Assembly: GCA_039920305.1 (NCBI GenBank)
Contig: JBDSEA010000178.1
Location: forward strand, 1 to 19,377
Reading direction: 5' to 3'
From: DASRAJ01 sp039920305
GTDB lineage: Bacteria; Bacteroidota; Bacteroidia; Chitinophagales; UBA10324
DNA: 19,377 nucleotides
The first letter of the stretch is position 1. Each line of letters opens with the position of its first letter. The notes below the pieces were generated by a model. It was given only the letters and a program-made list of their open reading frames with translations. It was not told where the DNA came from and searched no databases. Positions 6,908-14,058 of the stretch are shown in pieces. A program made the translations under genes and the position numbers.

Positions 6908-7588
6908 GCTTAAAGAAGAAATCTCATGATCAACTATTTCATCATGAGGTATTTTTTCAGGATTAAAAAGGATGTGATCCATTCCGGCGGCCTTAGCGCC
7001 ATTGATGTCTGCTTCAATACTGTCACCAATAAAAATACTGTTATGTATGGTGGCGCTGGTTATATCAAAAGCATAAAGAAAAATTTCGCGGTGGGGCTTA
7101 TGGGTGCCTGCTCTTTCAGAGGTGATGATATGAGTAAAATAAGAAGCAATACCTGATGTGATCATCTTTTGCAACTGAATTTCCTCAAAGCCATTGGTAA
7201 TGATGTGCAATGAATATCTTGCCTTCAGATATTCAAGAACCCCGATTGCATCATCATAAAGATTTTTTTTGGTAGGAAGAATTTCAAGATACTCCTCTGA
7301 AAGATTTTTAATGAGCACCTCATCGTGAAAGTTAAACTCATTCATTGTGGATTTCCATCTTGCTGTTCTCAGGTTCTCCCTGGAAATTTCACCTTTCCTG
7401 AAAAGATCCCAGTAAAAATTATTATGATGATGGTAACGGTTTATAAAATTTTCCCTTTCAATGCCGTGCTCATGCCAGTTATGCCGGTCAAAAAGCTCCT
7501 GCATGGTTTCGAGAGAATTCTTTTTGAAATCCCAGAGGGTTTCATCAAGGTCAAAGAATACATGGCGATATTTCTTTTTATTCTCCAT
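6887..7588 (-). CDS. HAD hydrolase, YjjG-type noncanonical pyrimidine nucleotidase
   Basis: This is a 233-residue HAD phosphatase with a helical cap, predicted to dephosphorylate nucleoside monophosphates; YjjG relatives remove noncanonical pyrimidine nucleotides. Motif I is FFDLDETLWDF, with D13 and D15. Motif II is IITNGF, with T131. Motif III is THKPHREIF, with K164. Motif IV is FIGDSIEADINGAKAAG, with D189 and D194. The cap spans about residues 20-105. I chose the ATG at 7588 (MENKKKYRH). An in-frame start at 7636 adds 16 residues (MRLLFPPYSS...) not expected in the family, and a promoter-like TATCTTTA box lies about a dozen bases before the 7588 start. It is divergent from rho. The family assignment is firm; the substrate is inferred from family knowledge. 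Confidence 0.88.
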   Translation of the reverse strand: MENKKKYRHVFFDLDETLWDFKKNSLETMQELFDRHNWHEHGIERENFINRYHHHNNFYWDLFRKGEISRENLRTARWKSTMNEFNFHDEVLIKNLSEEYLEILPTKKNLYDDAIGVLEYLKARYSLHIITNGFEEIQLQKMITSGIASYFTHIITSERAGTHKPHREIFLYAFDITSATIHNSIFIGDSIEADINGAKAAGMDHILFNPEKIPHDEIVDHEISSLSRLKEIL

Positions 7589-7678
7589 CTGCCGGTAAAG
7601 ATACCAGGATGAATAAGGCGGAAATAAAAGCCTCAATAGTCGGTCATGATACCATTAAATACCGATCGACTACGGATT

Positions 7679-7709
7679 TTTGTTATTCTGAATGGAATTC
7701 ATATCTTTG
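7679..7709 (+). promoter_or_regulatory. Promoter of rho
   Basis: TTTG (7679-7682), 19 nt, then TATCTTTG (7702-7709) is an exact match to the Bacteroidota -33/-7 consensus TTTG-N19-TAnnTTTG. Transcription would begin near 7715 and leave a leader of about 130 nt before the rho ATG. The leader contains a small GCTCC/GGAGC hairpin at 7728-7741. A long leader is of note because rho genes elsewhere are autoregulated by attenuation in their leaders; nothing here proves that. Confidence 0.65.
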
Positions 7710-7847
7710 GCGCGTACTCATCGTTGTGCTCCCATCGGAGCTTCGGGTTATAGCAGTACAGAAATTATTTCCTCAGTAAGCAATCATCCAAAATCATTTC
7801 GTCCCTATCACGTGGGATAAATTTCCTCGACCAATTTAAATTCATTT

Positions 7848-9407
7848 ATGTTTGACATTCTTCAACTGAACGATATGCTCGTTCCCGAGTTGCGCGACAT
7901 TGCCGAGCAACTTAAGATTGATAATAACCAGAAACTTTCCAAGCAGGAACTGGTATATAAAATTCTCGATAAGCAGGCAATTGCCCCGCAACTTTCGGGT
8001 GATGCAGCATCTGAAAAGGAACAGGTGGAGGAGGTAAAACCAAGGCGCGGTCGTCCCAAAGTATCAAAGCATGCTGAAGTGCCTTTGCAGGAACCACTGG
8101 TTGAAGTTCCGGTTCTGGAAGCTAAAACAGAGGAGCCTGAAATTTCTGAAAAAGCTGAAGCAGATCAGCCTCCTCAGCCGGAGCCCGATAAGATGGATGA
8201 CGGCATACGCTATGAAAAGAACGGACAGTTTCAGAGGCTCCCTCATCCGGAGCAACAGCCCCGCCGCGAGGCGCCTGTGTTTAATGTTGATCTTGATGGA
8301 ATTGTTGATGGCGAAGGTGTTCTGGAAATCATGCCCGACGGCTACGGCTTTCTTCGGTCATCGGATTACAACTATCTTTCTTCACCTGATGATATTTATG
8401 TTTCTCCATCACAAATAAAATTGTTTGGAATAAAAACCGGTGATACTGTTACCGGTGCTGTTCGACCGCCAAAAGAAGGAGAAAAATATTTTGCCTTGCT
8501 TAAGGTAGAATCCATCAATGGAAAAAAGCCGGAGGAAATCCGGGATCGTGTGCCCTTCGATTACCTTACTCCGCTGTTTCCTCACGAAAAGTTCAACCTG
8601 TTCGCCGATCCCGGTGATAACTCAACCCGGGTAATAGATCTGTTTACTCCCATTGGAAAAGGCCAGCGTGGTCTCATTGTTTCCCAGCCGAAAACCGGGA
8701 AAACCATGCTGCTTAAAGCAGTAGCAAATGCAATTGCTAAAAACCATCCTGAAGTGTACCTGATCGTTTTGCTTGTGGATGAGCGCCCCGAAGAAGTAAC
8801 TGATATGGAGCGTAACGTACGGGCTGAGGTGATTGCTTCTACCTTCGACGAGCCAGCAGACAAACACGTAAAGGTGGCCGCCATGGCGCTCGAAAAAGCA
8901 AAACGAATGGTAGAATGCGGGATGGATGTGGTAATACTCCTGGATTCAATTACAAGGCTTGCGCGCGCTCACAATACTGTTCAGCCGGCATCAGGTAAGG
9001 TTTTATCTGGTGGCGTGGAAGCCAACGCTTTGCATAAGCCCAAGCAGTTTTTTGGTGCCGCAAGAAAAATTGAGAATGGCGGATCGCTGACCATTCTTGC
9101 TACTGCCCTGATTGATACAGGCTCAAAAATGGATGAGGTGATCTTTGAAGAGTTCAAGGGAACAGGAAACATGGAGCTTCAGCTCGATCGCAAGCTATCC
9201 AACAAGCGCATATTCCCTGCAGTCGATGTTACAGCCTCATCAACACGCCGTGAAGACCTGCTGCTCGATGCTGCGATGCTCCAGCGCATGTGGATCCTTC
9301 GTAATCACCTGGCAGATATGACTTCTGAAGAAGCAATGCGGTTCCTCCTTGAAAATATGAAGGGTACCAAATCAAATGAGGAATTTCTTGTGTCAATGAA
9401 CAGCTAA
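7848..9407 (+). CDS. rho: Transcription termination factor Rho
   Basis: Rho is a hexameric RNA-dependent ATPase/translocase that releases RNA polymerase at factor-dependent terminators. In this 519-residue protein, residues 4-45 form the Rho N-terminal helical domain (VPELRDIAEQLKI). Residues about 46-145 form a charged, Pro/Glu-rich linker with an AT-hook-like RRGRPK (66-71). Residues about 155-225 form the cold-shock-like RNA-binding domain (GYGFLRSSDYNY). The ATPase core follows, with Walker A QPKTGKT (280-286), catalytic E312 in VDERPEE, Walker B VVILLDSITR (361-370) and GTGNMELQLDRKLSNKRIFP in the C-terminal part. It is about 100 residues longer than E. coli Rho because of the linker, which is usual in this phylum. 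The ATG at 7848 is well placed and a strong promoter lies upstream. Confidence 0.97.
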   Translation: MFDILQLNDMLVPELRDIAEQLKIDNNQKLSKQELVYKILDKQAIAPQLSGDAASEKEQVEEVKPRRGRPKVSKHAEVPLQEPLVEVPVLEAKTEEPEISEKAEADQPPQPEPDKMDDGIRYEKNGQFQRLPHPEQQPRREAPVFNVDLDGIVDGEGVLEIMPDGYGFLRSSDYNYLSSPDDIYVSPSQIKLFGIKTGDTVTGAVRPPKEGEKYFALLKVESINGKKPEEIRDRVPFDYLTPLFPHEKFNLFADPGDNSTRVIDLFTPIGKGQRGLIVSQPKTGKTMLLKAVANAIAKNHPEVYLIVLLVDERPEEVTDMERNVRAEVIASTFDEPADKHVKVAAMALEKAKRMVECGMDVVILLDSITRLARAHNTVQPASGKVLSGGVEANALHKPKQFFGAARKIENGGSLTILATALIDTGSKMDEVIFEEFKGTGNMELQLDRKLSNKRIFPAVDVTASSTRREDLLLDAAMLQRMWILRNHLADMTSEEAMRFLLENMKGTKSNEEFLVSMNS

Positions 9408-9440
9408 TAAAATTTCCATAGAAATCACGCCGGGAAAAAT

Positions 9441-9448
9441 TACCTTTG
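9441..9448 (+). promoter_or_regulatory. Candidate -7 box of the rpmH-rnpA-yidD unit
   Basis: TACCTTTG, followed by CC, is an exact -7 TAnnTTTG box about 45 nt before the rpmH ATG and after the end of rho. No TTTG is found at the expected distance upstream (ATAG at the 19-nt position), so the promoter would depend mainly on the -7 box. Confidence 0.4.
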
Positions 9449-9492
9449 CCGCCTTTCACAAAAAAATTTAATGCTCAGTATTAACGGCTAAC

Positions 9493-9648
9493 ATGAAACG
9501 CACTTATCAACCATCGCGACGTAAACGTGTAAATAAGCATGGCTTTCGCAAGCGGATGAAATCAAAGGACGGACAGGAAATTATTAAGCGCCGCCGCAGA
9601 CAGGGGAGAAAAAAGCTTTCAGTCTCTGATGAGAAGCGGCTGAAATAG
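9493..9648 (+). CDS. rpmH: Large ribosomal subunit protein bL34
   Basis: This 51-residue, very basic protein begins MKRTYQPSRRKRVNKHGFRK and continues with the Arg/Lys-rich helix of bL34 (IKRRRRQGRKKLSVSDEKR). bL34 is a small protein of the 50S subunit bound to 23S rRNA; the usual length is 44-53 residues. The ATG at 9493 and the TAG at 9646-9648 are clear. It lies 85 nt after rho and 32 nt before rnpA, the conserved rpmH-rnpA pair. In many bacteria this pair sits next to dnaA and the origin; there is no dnaA here. Confidence 0.96.
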   Translation: MKRTYQPSRRKRVNKHGFRKRMKSKDGQEIIKRRRRQGRKKLSVSDEKRLK

Positions 9649-9650
9649 GA

Positions 9651-9677
9651 GTTCCTCAAAGTTCAGAACTTTGGAAC
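9651..9677 (+). promoter_or_regulatory. Strong hairpin between rpmH and rnpA, abutting the rnpA start
   Basis: GTTCC-TC-AAAGTTC (9651-9664) pairs with GAACTTTGGAAC (9666-9677). This is a 12-bp arm with a 2-nt bulge and a near-zero loop (the last pairs would open). The core AAAGTTCAGAACTTT is a perfect 15-nt dyad. It starts 2 nt after the rpmH stop and ends 3 nt before the rnpA TTG start, so it occupies the whole ribosome-docking region of rnpA. No T-run follows, so it is not an intrinsic terminator. Translational control, RNA processing or protein binding are possible roles. Confidence 0.6.
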
Positions 9678-9680
9678 ATC

Positions 9681-10127
9681 TTGAAAGACGAAATTTCAGC
9701 CCGGCTCCAATTCACATTTAAAAAGGAGGAACGGCTCTCAGGTAATAAATTAATAGACGAGTTGTTTAAAAACGGCTCGTCTTTTTATTTATCCCCATTC
9801 AAAATAATTTTCATGGCCAGTCAATTTTCCGGTGAAGGGGTTACCGGCATTCGCACAACCCCCGCGCAGGTCCTGATCTCCGTTCCAAAAAGAAATTACC
9901 GGAATGCGGTTGACCGGAACAAAATCAAGAGGTTAATCCGCGAAGCCTACCGGCTGAACAAGCACCTCCTATACAATACGCTGCAGAATAAAGGCACGCG
10001 GCTTATCATTGCAATACTTTACACTTCAAAAAAAATTGAGCCCTTCGCACTAATCCAGCAAAAGCTCGTTGAGGTACTAACCAGATTAGCTGAAAAAAAT
10101 GTTGCGAATGAATCACTTCCTGCGTAA
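9681..10127 (+). CDS. rnpA: Ribonuclease P protein component
   Basis: RnpA is the protein cofactor of RNase P, which matures the 5' ends of tRNAs together with the rnpB RNA. The 148-residue protein shows the expected layout. It begins with the FTFKKEERLSGNKLIDELFK helix region (11-30) and a central VPKRNYRNAVDRNKIKRLIR (68-87) that holds the RNR signature helix binding the catalytic RNA. Then comes a strand, GTRLIIAILY (105-114). The start is TTG at 9681. Upstream in frame there are two stops within rpmH and no ATG or GTG between them and this TTG, and starting at the next Met (45) would cut off the first strand. The region before the TTG is buried in a hairpin. The 3' end overlaps yidD by 29 nt. 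Confidence 0.93.
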   Translation: MKDEISARLQFTFKKEERLSGNKLIDELFKNGSSFYLSPFKIIFMASQFSGEGVTGIRTTPAQVLISVPKRNYRNAVDRNKIKRLIREAYRLNKHLLYNTLQNKGTRLIIAILYTSKKIEPFALIQQKLVEVLTRLAEKNVANESLPA

Positions 10128-10329
10128 CACTATTATACTGCCTATCCGGTTTTACCAGAAAGTGATTTCACCGTGGCTGCCATCTTCCTGCCGCTTCACA
10201 CCAACATGTTCTGCCTATGCAACTGAAGCAATTAAAAAATATGGCGTAATAAAAGGAGGCTGGCTCGCCATGAAACGAATTTCGCGCTGCAATCCCTGGG
10301 GCGGGCATGGACATGATCCGGTGCCCTGA
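10099..10329 (+). CDS. yidD: Membrane protein insertion efficiency factor YidD
   Basis: YidD is a small membrane-associated protein that aids insertion of inner-membrane proteins together with YidC/SecYEG. The 76-residue protein has the family signature throughout: an N-terminal amphipathic helix with IRFYQKVISPW, then CRFTPTCSAYATEAIKKYG, GWLAMKRISRCNPWG and a GHDPVP end. Three conserved Cys (C31, C37, C64) are present. The ATG at 10099 overlaps rnpA by 29 nt in another frame; Met4 (10108) is an equally good start. The order rpmH-rnpA-yidD is conserved widely, but the usual next gene yidC is absent here and an S41 protease follows instead. Confidence 0.94.
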   Translation: MLRMNHFLRNTIILPIRFYQKVISPWLPSSCRFTPTCSAYATEAIKKYGVIKGGWLAMKRISRCNPWGGHGHDPVP

Positions 10330-10392
10330 TTTTTATTGCGATAATCTGTCCTGATTTCAATACCGTTCAAAGCAAAAAACAAAACTTTCTAA

Positions 10393-10506
10393 CTCCCGAT
10401 TAGCTCCGGCAAAAACTTGCTTCTTGTTGAAGGATTCGTTCAAACCATTACCGGTGAGGATGTTCTGCCTGAATTTGAAGGGGAGTTTTCCATCTTAGAA
10501 AAATGA
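10393..10506 (+). pseudogene. Possible short coding remnant between yidD and the S41 protease
   Basis: After a TAA at 10390-10392, one frame reads 37 codons to a TGA with protein-like composition (SGKNLLLVEGFVQTITGED, then PEFEGEF). There is no start codon. The LLLVEGF phrase recalls the first strand of DUF4249-type lipoproteins, but the match is too short to name. It may equally be chance. The rest of the 282-bp interval 10330-10611 shows only a weak promoter candidate near its end. Confidence 0.2.
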
Positions 10507-10558
10507 ATACTCCAGATTAAGGATTGATCTCACCCCATAATCAGTTCGTCTATTCCTG

Positions 10559-10589
10559 TTAGTACTCAAATAATTTTCTCATAATTTCG
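10559..10589 (+). promoter_or_regulatory. Weak promoter candidate for the S41 protease
   Basis: TTAG (10559-10562), 19 nt, then TAATTTCG (10582-10589) has correct spacing with one mismatch in each box relative to TTTG-N19-TAnnTTTG. It would give a leader of about 18 nt before the ATG at 10612. Confidence 0.3.
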
Positions 10590-10611
10590 TTTTCTTTAAA
10601 AAAAATTGTGA

Positions 10612-12267
10612 ATGAATAAGCTTAAAAAATCACTGATCATTACAGCATTGTCGTTGCTTGCTTTCATACCCATTGCAAGTACCACCAATAATTACTTCGA
10701 GATATCGAAGAACCTGGACATATTTGCTACCCTGTATAAGGAAGTCAACACCTATTATGTTGATGATATTGATCCGGCAAAATTTATGCGCACGGGAATC
10801 AATGCCATGCTTGAAACCCTTGATCCGTATACCAACTACATCAGTGAGGCAGACATCGAGGGTTATCGCTTTCAAACTACAGGAAGATATGGAGGCATCG
10901 GAGCCATTATCCGGAAAGCTGGTGATCAAATAGTTATAGCAGAGCCTTACCTAAATTATCCGGCGGATAAATCAGGATTACGCGCCGGTGATATACTGCT
11001 TGAAGTGGAGGGAAAATCCACAAAGGGCAAAGAAGTAGACGATGTGAGTAAAATTTTAAAAGGGGCACCGGGTACTGAAGTAAAACTGGTAATTCAGCGG
11101 GCAGGTGAAAAAGGCACGACTGCTAAAACCCTTACCCGGGAAGAAGTTAAGGTAAGCAGTGTACCATACCACGGGATGCTGGAGGGGAATATTGGCTATA
11201 TCCGCTTAACACAATTTACTGAAGGTTGCGGACAGGAAGTAGCAGATGCACTTAAAGATCTGGAAAGTAAAATTGAACTCAAAGGAGTAGTATTTGACCT
11301 GCGAAGCAATCCGGGCGGGTTACTTAATGAAGCGGTGAATGTGTCAAATGTTTTTATTGATAAAGGAAAAGAGATTGTAAGCACTAAGGGAAAGGTAAAA
11401 GAATGGGATAAGCAATACAATGCTCTTAATAATGCGGTTGATTCTCAAATCCCGTTGGTGATCCTTACAAACAGCGGATCGGCATCAGCATCAGAGATTG
11501 TTACGGGTGTTGCACAGGATTATGATCGCGCAGTGATTGTTGGACAGAGGACCTATGGAAAAGGACTGGTTCAAACCACAAGACAATTGAGCTACGGCAC
11601 TCAGCTAAAAGTAACCACCGCTCATTATTATACTCCAAGCGGCAGGAGTATTCAATCCCTGGATTATTCACACCGGAATGAAGATGGAAGCGTGGGCAGA
11701 ATACCTGATTCACTCAAACACGCTTTTAAAACCACCGGAGGAAGAGTTGTTTTTGACGGAGGAGGCATTGATCCTGATTTTAAAATGGATGCCGAAAAGC
11801 TTTCGCCCATTACGGTAAGCCTGCTTCAAAAAAATCTGATCTTTGATTATGCCACGGATTACCGGATGAAGCATGAGGTCATTGAGCCGGCAAAAGATTT
11901 TCATCTTCCCGATGCAGAGTACAATGATTTTATCAAGTGGCTTAGTACCAAGGAATATGATTACAGCACAAAGAGCGAGGAAGCAATGAAGGATTTAAAG
12001 GAGAAAGCACAAAAGGAGGAATACTGGGATGCCATTCAAAGTGATTTTAATCACCTTCAAAATGAGATGAATCATGATAAGGACAAGGATCTGAACAAGA
12101 ATAAAAATGAGATTCGCCAGATGCTTGAAGAAGAGATTGCCGTTCGGTATTTCTATCAAAATGGTAGAATTGAAGCATCGTTGAAACAAGATCCTGAAGT
12201 GAAAAAGGCTATTGAAATCCTGAACAGTCCTGACATTTATAATAAGGCTTTACAGGCTTCAAACTAA
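10612..12267 (+). CDS. C-terminal processing peptidase, S41 family with PDZ domain
   Basis: This is a 551-residue envelope serine protease of the CtpA/Prc type, which degrades or trims periplasmic proteins from their C-terminus. Residues 7-24 form a hydrophobic signal or anchor segment. Residues about 40-90 form the N-terminal helical region (INAMLETLDPYTNYIS). Residues about 88-165 hold the PDZ domain (GRYGGIGAII, KSGLRAGDILLEV). The S41 core follows, with GNIGYIRLTQFTEG (192-205) and GVVFDLRSNPGGLLNEAVNV (225-244). The catalytic dyad is S292 in GSASASE and K317 in TYGKGLVQ, a Ser-to-Lys spacing of 25 as in E. coli Prc. Residues about 400-551 are a charged C-terminal extension, Lys/Glu-rich at 440-520. 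The gene follows yidD after 282 nt and ends at a clear intrinsic terminator. Confidence 0.95.
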   Translation: MNKLKKSLIITALSLLAFIPIASTTNNYFEISKNLDIFATLYKEVNTYYVDDIDPAKFMRTGINAMLETLDPYTNYISEADIEGYRFQTTGRYGGIGAIIRKAGDQIVIAEPYLNYPADKSGLRAGDILLEVEGKSTKGKEVDDVSKILKGAPGTEVKLVIQRAGEKGTTAKTLTREEVKVSSVPYHGMLEGNIGYIRLTQFTEGCGQEVADALKDLESKIELKGVVFDLRSNPGGLLNEAVNVSNVFIDKGKEIVSTKGKVKEWDKQYNALNNAVDSQIPLVILTNSGSASASEIVTGVAQDYDRAVIVGQRTYGKGLVQTTRQLSYGTQLKVTTAHYYTPSGRSIQSLDYSHRNEDGSVGRIPDSLKHAFKTTGGRVVFDGGGIDPDFKMDAEKLSPITVSLLQKNLIFDYATDYRMKHEVIEPAKDFHLPDAEYNDFIKWLSTKEYDYSTKSEEAMKDLKEKAQKEEYWDAIQSDFNHLQNEMNHDKDKDLNKNKNEIRQMLEEEIAVRYFYQNGRIEASLKQDPEVKKAIEILNSPDIYNKALQASN

Positions 12268-12273
12268 CCAAGA

Positions 12274-12303
12274 TTTCAAATTTCTGAGAGGCTGTTACTT
12301 TTG
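12274..12303 (+). promoter_or_regulatory. Promoter candidate for the M28 peptidase, overlapping the terminator
   Basis: TACTTTTG (12296-12303) matches the -7 box TAnnTTTG exactly, and TTT at 12274-12276 lies 19 nt upstream as a partial -33 box. The -7 box falls in the loop and upper stem of the preceding terminator. Transcription would start near 12310, leaving a leader of about 45 nt before the ATG at 12355. Confidence 0.4.
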
Positions 12304-12324
12304 TGGTTACAGCCTCCTTTTTTT
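12288..12324 (+). terminator. Intrinsic terminator of the S41 protease gene
   Basis: GAGGCTGT (12288-12295) pairs with ACAGCCTC (12309-12316). The stem continues past one T-T mismatch with AC/GT, closing a TTTTGTG loop. After one C there are seven Ts (12318-12324). It lies 20 nt after the S41 stop codon and is the clearest rho-independent terminator in the window. Confidence 0.8.
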
Positions 12325-12354
12325 ATTAACGGAGCGTTTTTAAATATACAGCTA

Positions 12355-14043
12355 ATGACCATGATGAAAGAATTGCGACTGATTTACATTTTGATTTTAA
12401 TGTTTATTCTTCCTGTGTATTATTCATATGGACAGGATTCAGTTGTAATGAATCTGAAGAAGCATATCTATTATCTTTCTTCTGATAAGTTACAGGGCCG
12501 TCTTACGGGTTCAAAGGGAGAGAAGAAAGCATCAGCCTACATTATCCGTCAGTATAAAGACATTGGAATTGTTCCGAGGGGATTTCAGGGGTCATTTTTG
12601 CAGACCTTCTCTATTAGGAGCGGAAAGAAACCTGTTGGGAAAAATCAGCTTGTTATTAATACCCATAAGCTCACGCTGAATCAGGATTATTATCCTCTCA
12701 ATGCAAGCAGCGATGGAAAAATAAAAGGCTCTGTAGCAGATGTGGGTTATGGCATTGCCGCACCTGCAATTAATTATGATAGCTACAAATCCCAGATTGA
12801 TTTGAAAGGGAAAATTTTTTTAATGGAGGCCGGAACCCCTGATGGCCAGGATCCCCATTCAAAATACGGGCCCTATGCCGATGTCAAATCCAAGGTTGAA
12901 GCAGCAGTAGCAAAAGGCGCAATCGGAATCATTTTTACAAATTCCAATGATCAGTCAGAAGAACCTGATCCCAGCCTCAACATCAGGTCTTTCGAAGCAA
13001 CAATTCCTGTGATCTTTATAAAGTCAAATGCCCTGAAAGAAGCAAGACGTGATCAGCTGAATGTAGCAGAAATTACCGTACATCTTGAAAAAATTTCGGT
13101 CACCGGACATAATGTTATTGGATTTCTCGATAATCATGCACCTGCCACCATCGTTATTGGCGCACATTACGATCATCTTGGGCGTAATGAATTAGGTGGC
13201 TCACTTTTTCGCGGAGAGCCGGAAATTCACAATGGCGCTGATGACAATGCAAGTGGTACAGCCGGAGTAATTGAACTTGCCCGCTGGCTTGCATCGAACG
13301 GCACTACTGAAAAAAATAATTTCCTTTTTATTAATTTTTCCGGTGAGGAAGAGGGTTTGCATGGATCTAAGTCGTGGCTAAGTCATGCAACCTATGACAC
13401 TTCTAAAATCAATTTCATGATCAATATGGATATGATTGGAAGGTACGGCAGTGAGAAAGGCTTACAAATTGATGGGCTTGGCACCTCTCCCGATGCATTC
13501 GGTTTCATCCGTACTACCTCCTTCGATTCGCTTAAACTCAGGTTTTCCGATAATGGCATAGGACCTTCAGATCACACATCCTTTTATCTTGAAAATATAC
13601 CCGTGCTTTTTTTCTTTACCGGTTACCAGGAAGACTATCATAAGCCAACGGATGATGCTGATAAAATTAATTACTCCGGAGAAAGGGATATACTCCGCTT
13701 GATTCAGCACCTCATTATGGAATTAGATAAAAAAGGAACACTCAGGTTCAGCAAAACGAAATCAACCGGGAATGAGGAAATACCTCAATTTAAAGTAAGA
13801 TTAGGAATTGTGCCTGATTATTCATTTGAAGGCAATGGCCTGCGTGTTGATGGAGTAAATGAGGGTGAGCCTGCCTCTAAGGCAGGTATTCTAAAGGGTG
13901 ATGTAATTATTTCCCTGGGAGACTATACAGTCACTGACATCTATGCTTACATGCATGCTCTTGCTGCACACAAAAAGGGTGACACGGCGCCGGTTAAAAT
14001 CCTACGGAACAGCCAGGAGATTCAACTAAAGGTTACTTTCTAA
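12355..14043 (+). CDS. M28 family zinc aminopeptidase with PA and PDZ domains
   Basis: This is a 562-residue secreted or periplasmic metallopeptidase. Residues 1-26 are a signal peptide (IYILILMFILPVYY, cleaved near SYGQ). Residues about 110-250 hold a protease-associated (PA) insert (YGPYADVKSKVEAAVAKGA). The M28 di-zinc core has H271 in GAHYDHLG, D296/D297 in GADDNASG, E331-E333 in FSGEEEGLHGS, D359 in INMDMIGR and H429 in DYHKPTDD, a complete ligand set. Residues about 482-562 form a PDZ domain (GEPASKAGILKGDVIISLG). The frame opens upstream at a TTG (12301), but that codon lies inside the preceding terminator stem, so I take the first ATG after it (12355; 12361 and 12364 also possible). 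Likely role: release of N-terminal amino acids from peptides outside the cytoplasm. tsaB follows 15 nt downstream. Confidence 0.93.
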   Translation: MTMMKELRLIYILILMFILPVYYSYGQDSVVMNLKKHIYYLSSDKLQGRLTGSKGEKKASAYIIRQYKDIGIVPRGFQGSFLQTFSIRSGKKPVGKNQLVINTHKLTLNQDYYPLNASSDGKIKGSVADVGYGIAAPAINYDSYKSQIDLKGKIFLMEAGTPDGQDPHSKYGPYADVKSKVEAAVAKGAIGIIFTNSNDQSEEPDPSLNIRSFEATIPVIFIKSNALKEARRDQLNVAEITVHLEKISVTGHNVIGFLDNHAPATIVIGAHYDHLGRNELGGSLFRGEPEIHNGADDNASGTAGVIELARWLASNGTTEKNNFLFINFSGEEEGLHGSKSWLSHATYDTSKINFMINMDMIGRYGSEKGLQIDGLGTSPDAFGFIRTTSFDSLKLRFSDNGIGPSDHTSFYLENIPVLFFFTGYQEDYHKPTDDADKINYSGERDILRLIQHLIMELDKKGTLRFSKTKSTGNEEIPQFKVRLGIVPDYSFEGNGLRVDGVNEGEPASKAGILKGDVIISLGDYTVTDIYAYMHALAAHKKGDTAPVKILRNSQEIQLKVTF

Positions 14044-14058
14044 ATCTATTACCTCCGC

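Noticed and set aside
7589..7636. Earlier ATG of the YjjG-like gene
   Set aside because: The 16 added residues are not expected before the first HAD strand, and a promoter-like box lies between the two starts.
7637..7672. TAGTCG ... CGACTA inverted repeat between the YjjG-like gene and rho
   Set aside because: Only 6-bp arms with a 24-nt spacer; expected by chance at this length.
9493..10329. Replication origin next to rpmH-rnpA
   Set aside because: There is no dnaA, no DnaA-box cluster and no AT-rich unwinding region; the cluster alone does not mark the origin in this phylum.
10303..10334. Possible terminator at the end of yidD (GGGCA/TGCCC stem then TTTTT)
   Set aside because: The stem has only five pairs with a 14-nt loop, lies inside the coding sequence, and the T-run is short.
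12301..12354. In-frame TTG start giving 18 extra residues on the M28 peptidase
   Set aside because: The TTG lies in the terminator loop, and the extra residues would precede a complete signal peptide that starts at the later ATG.
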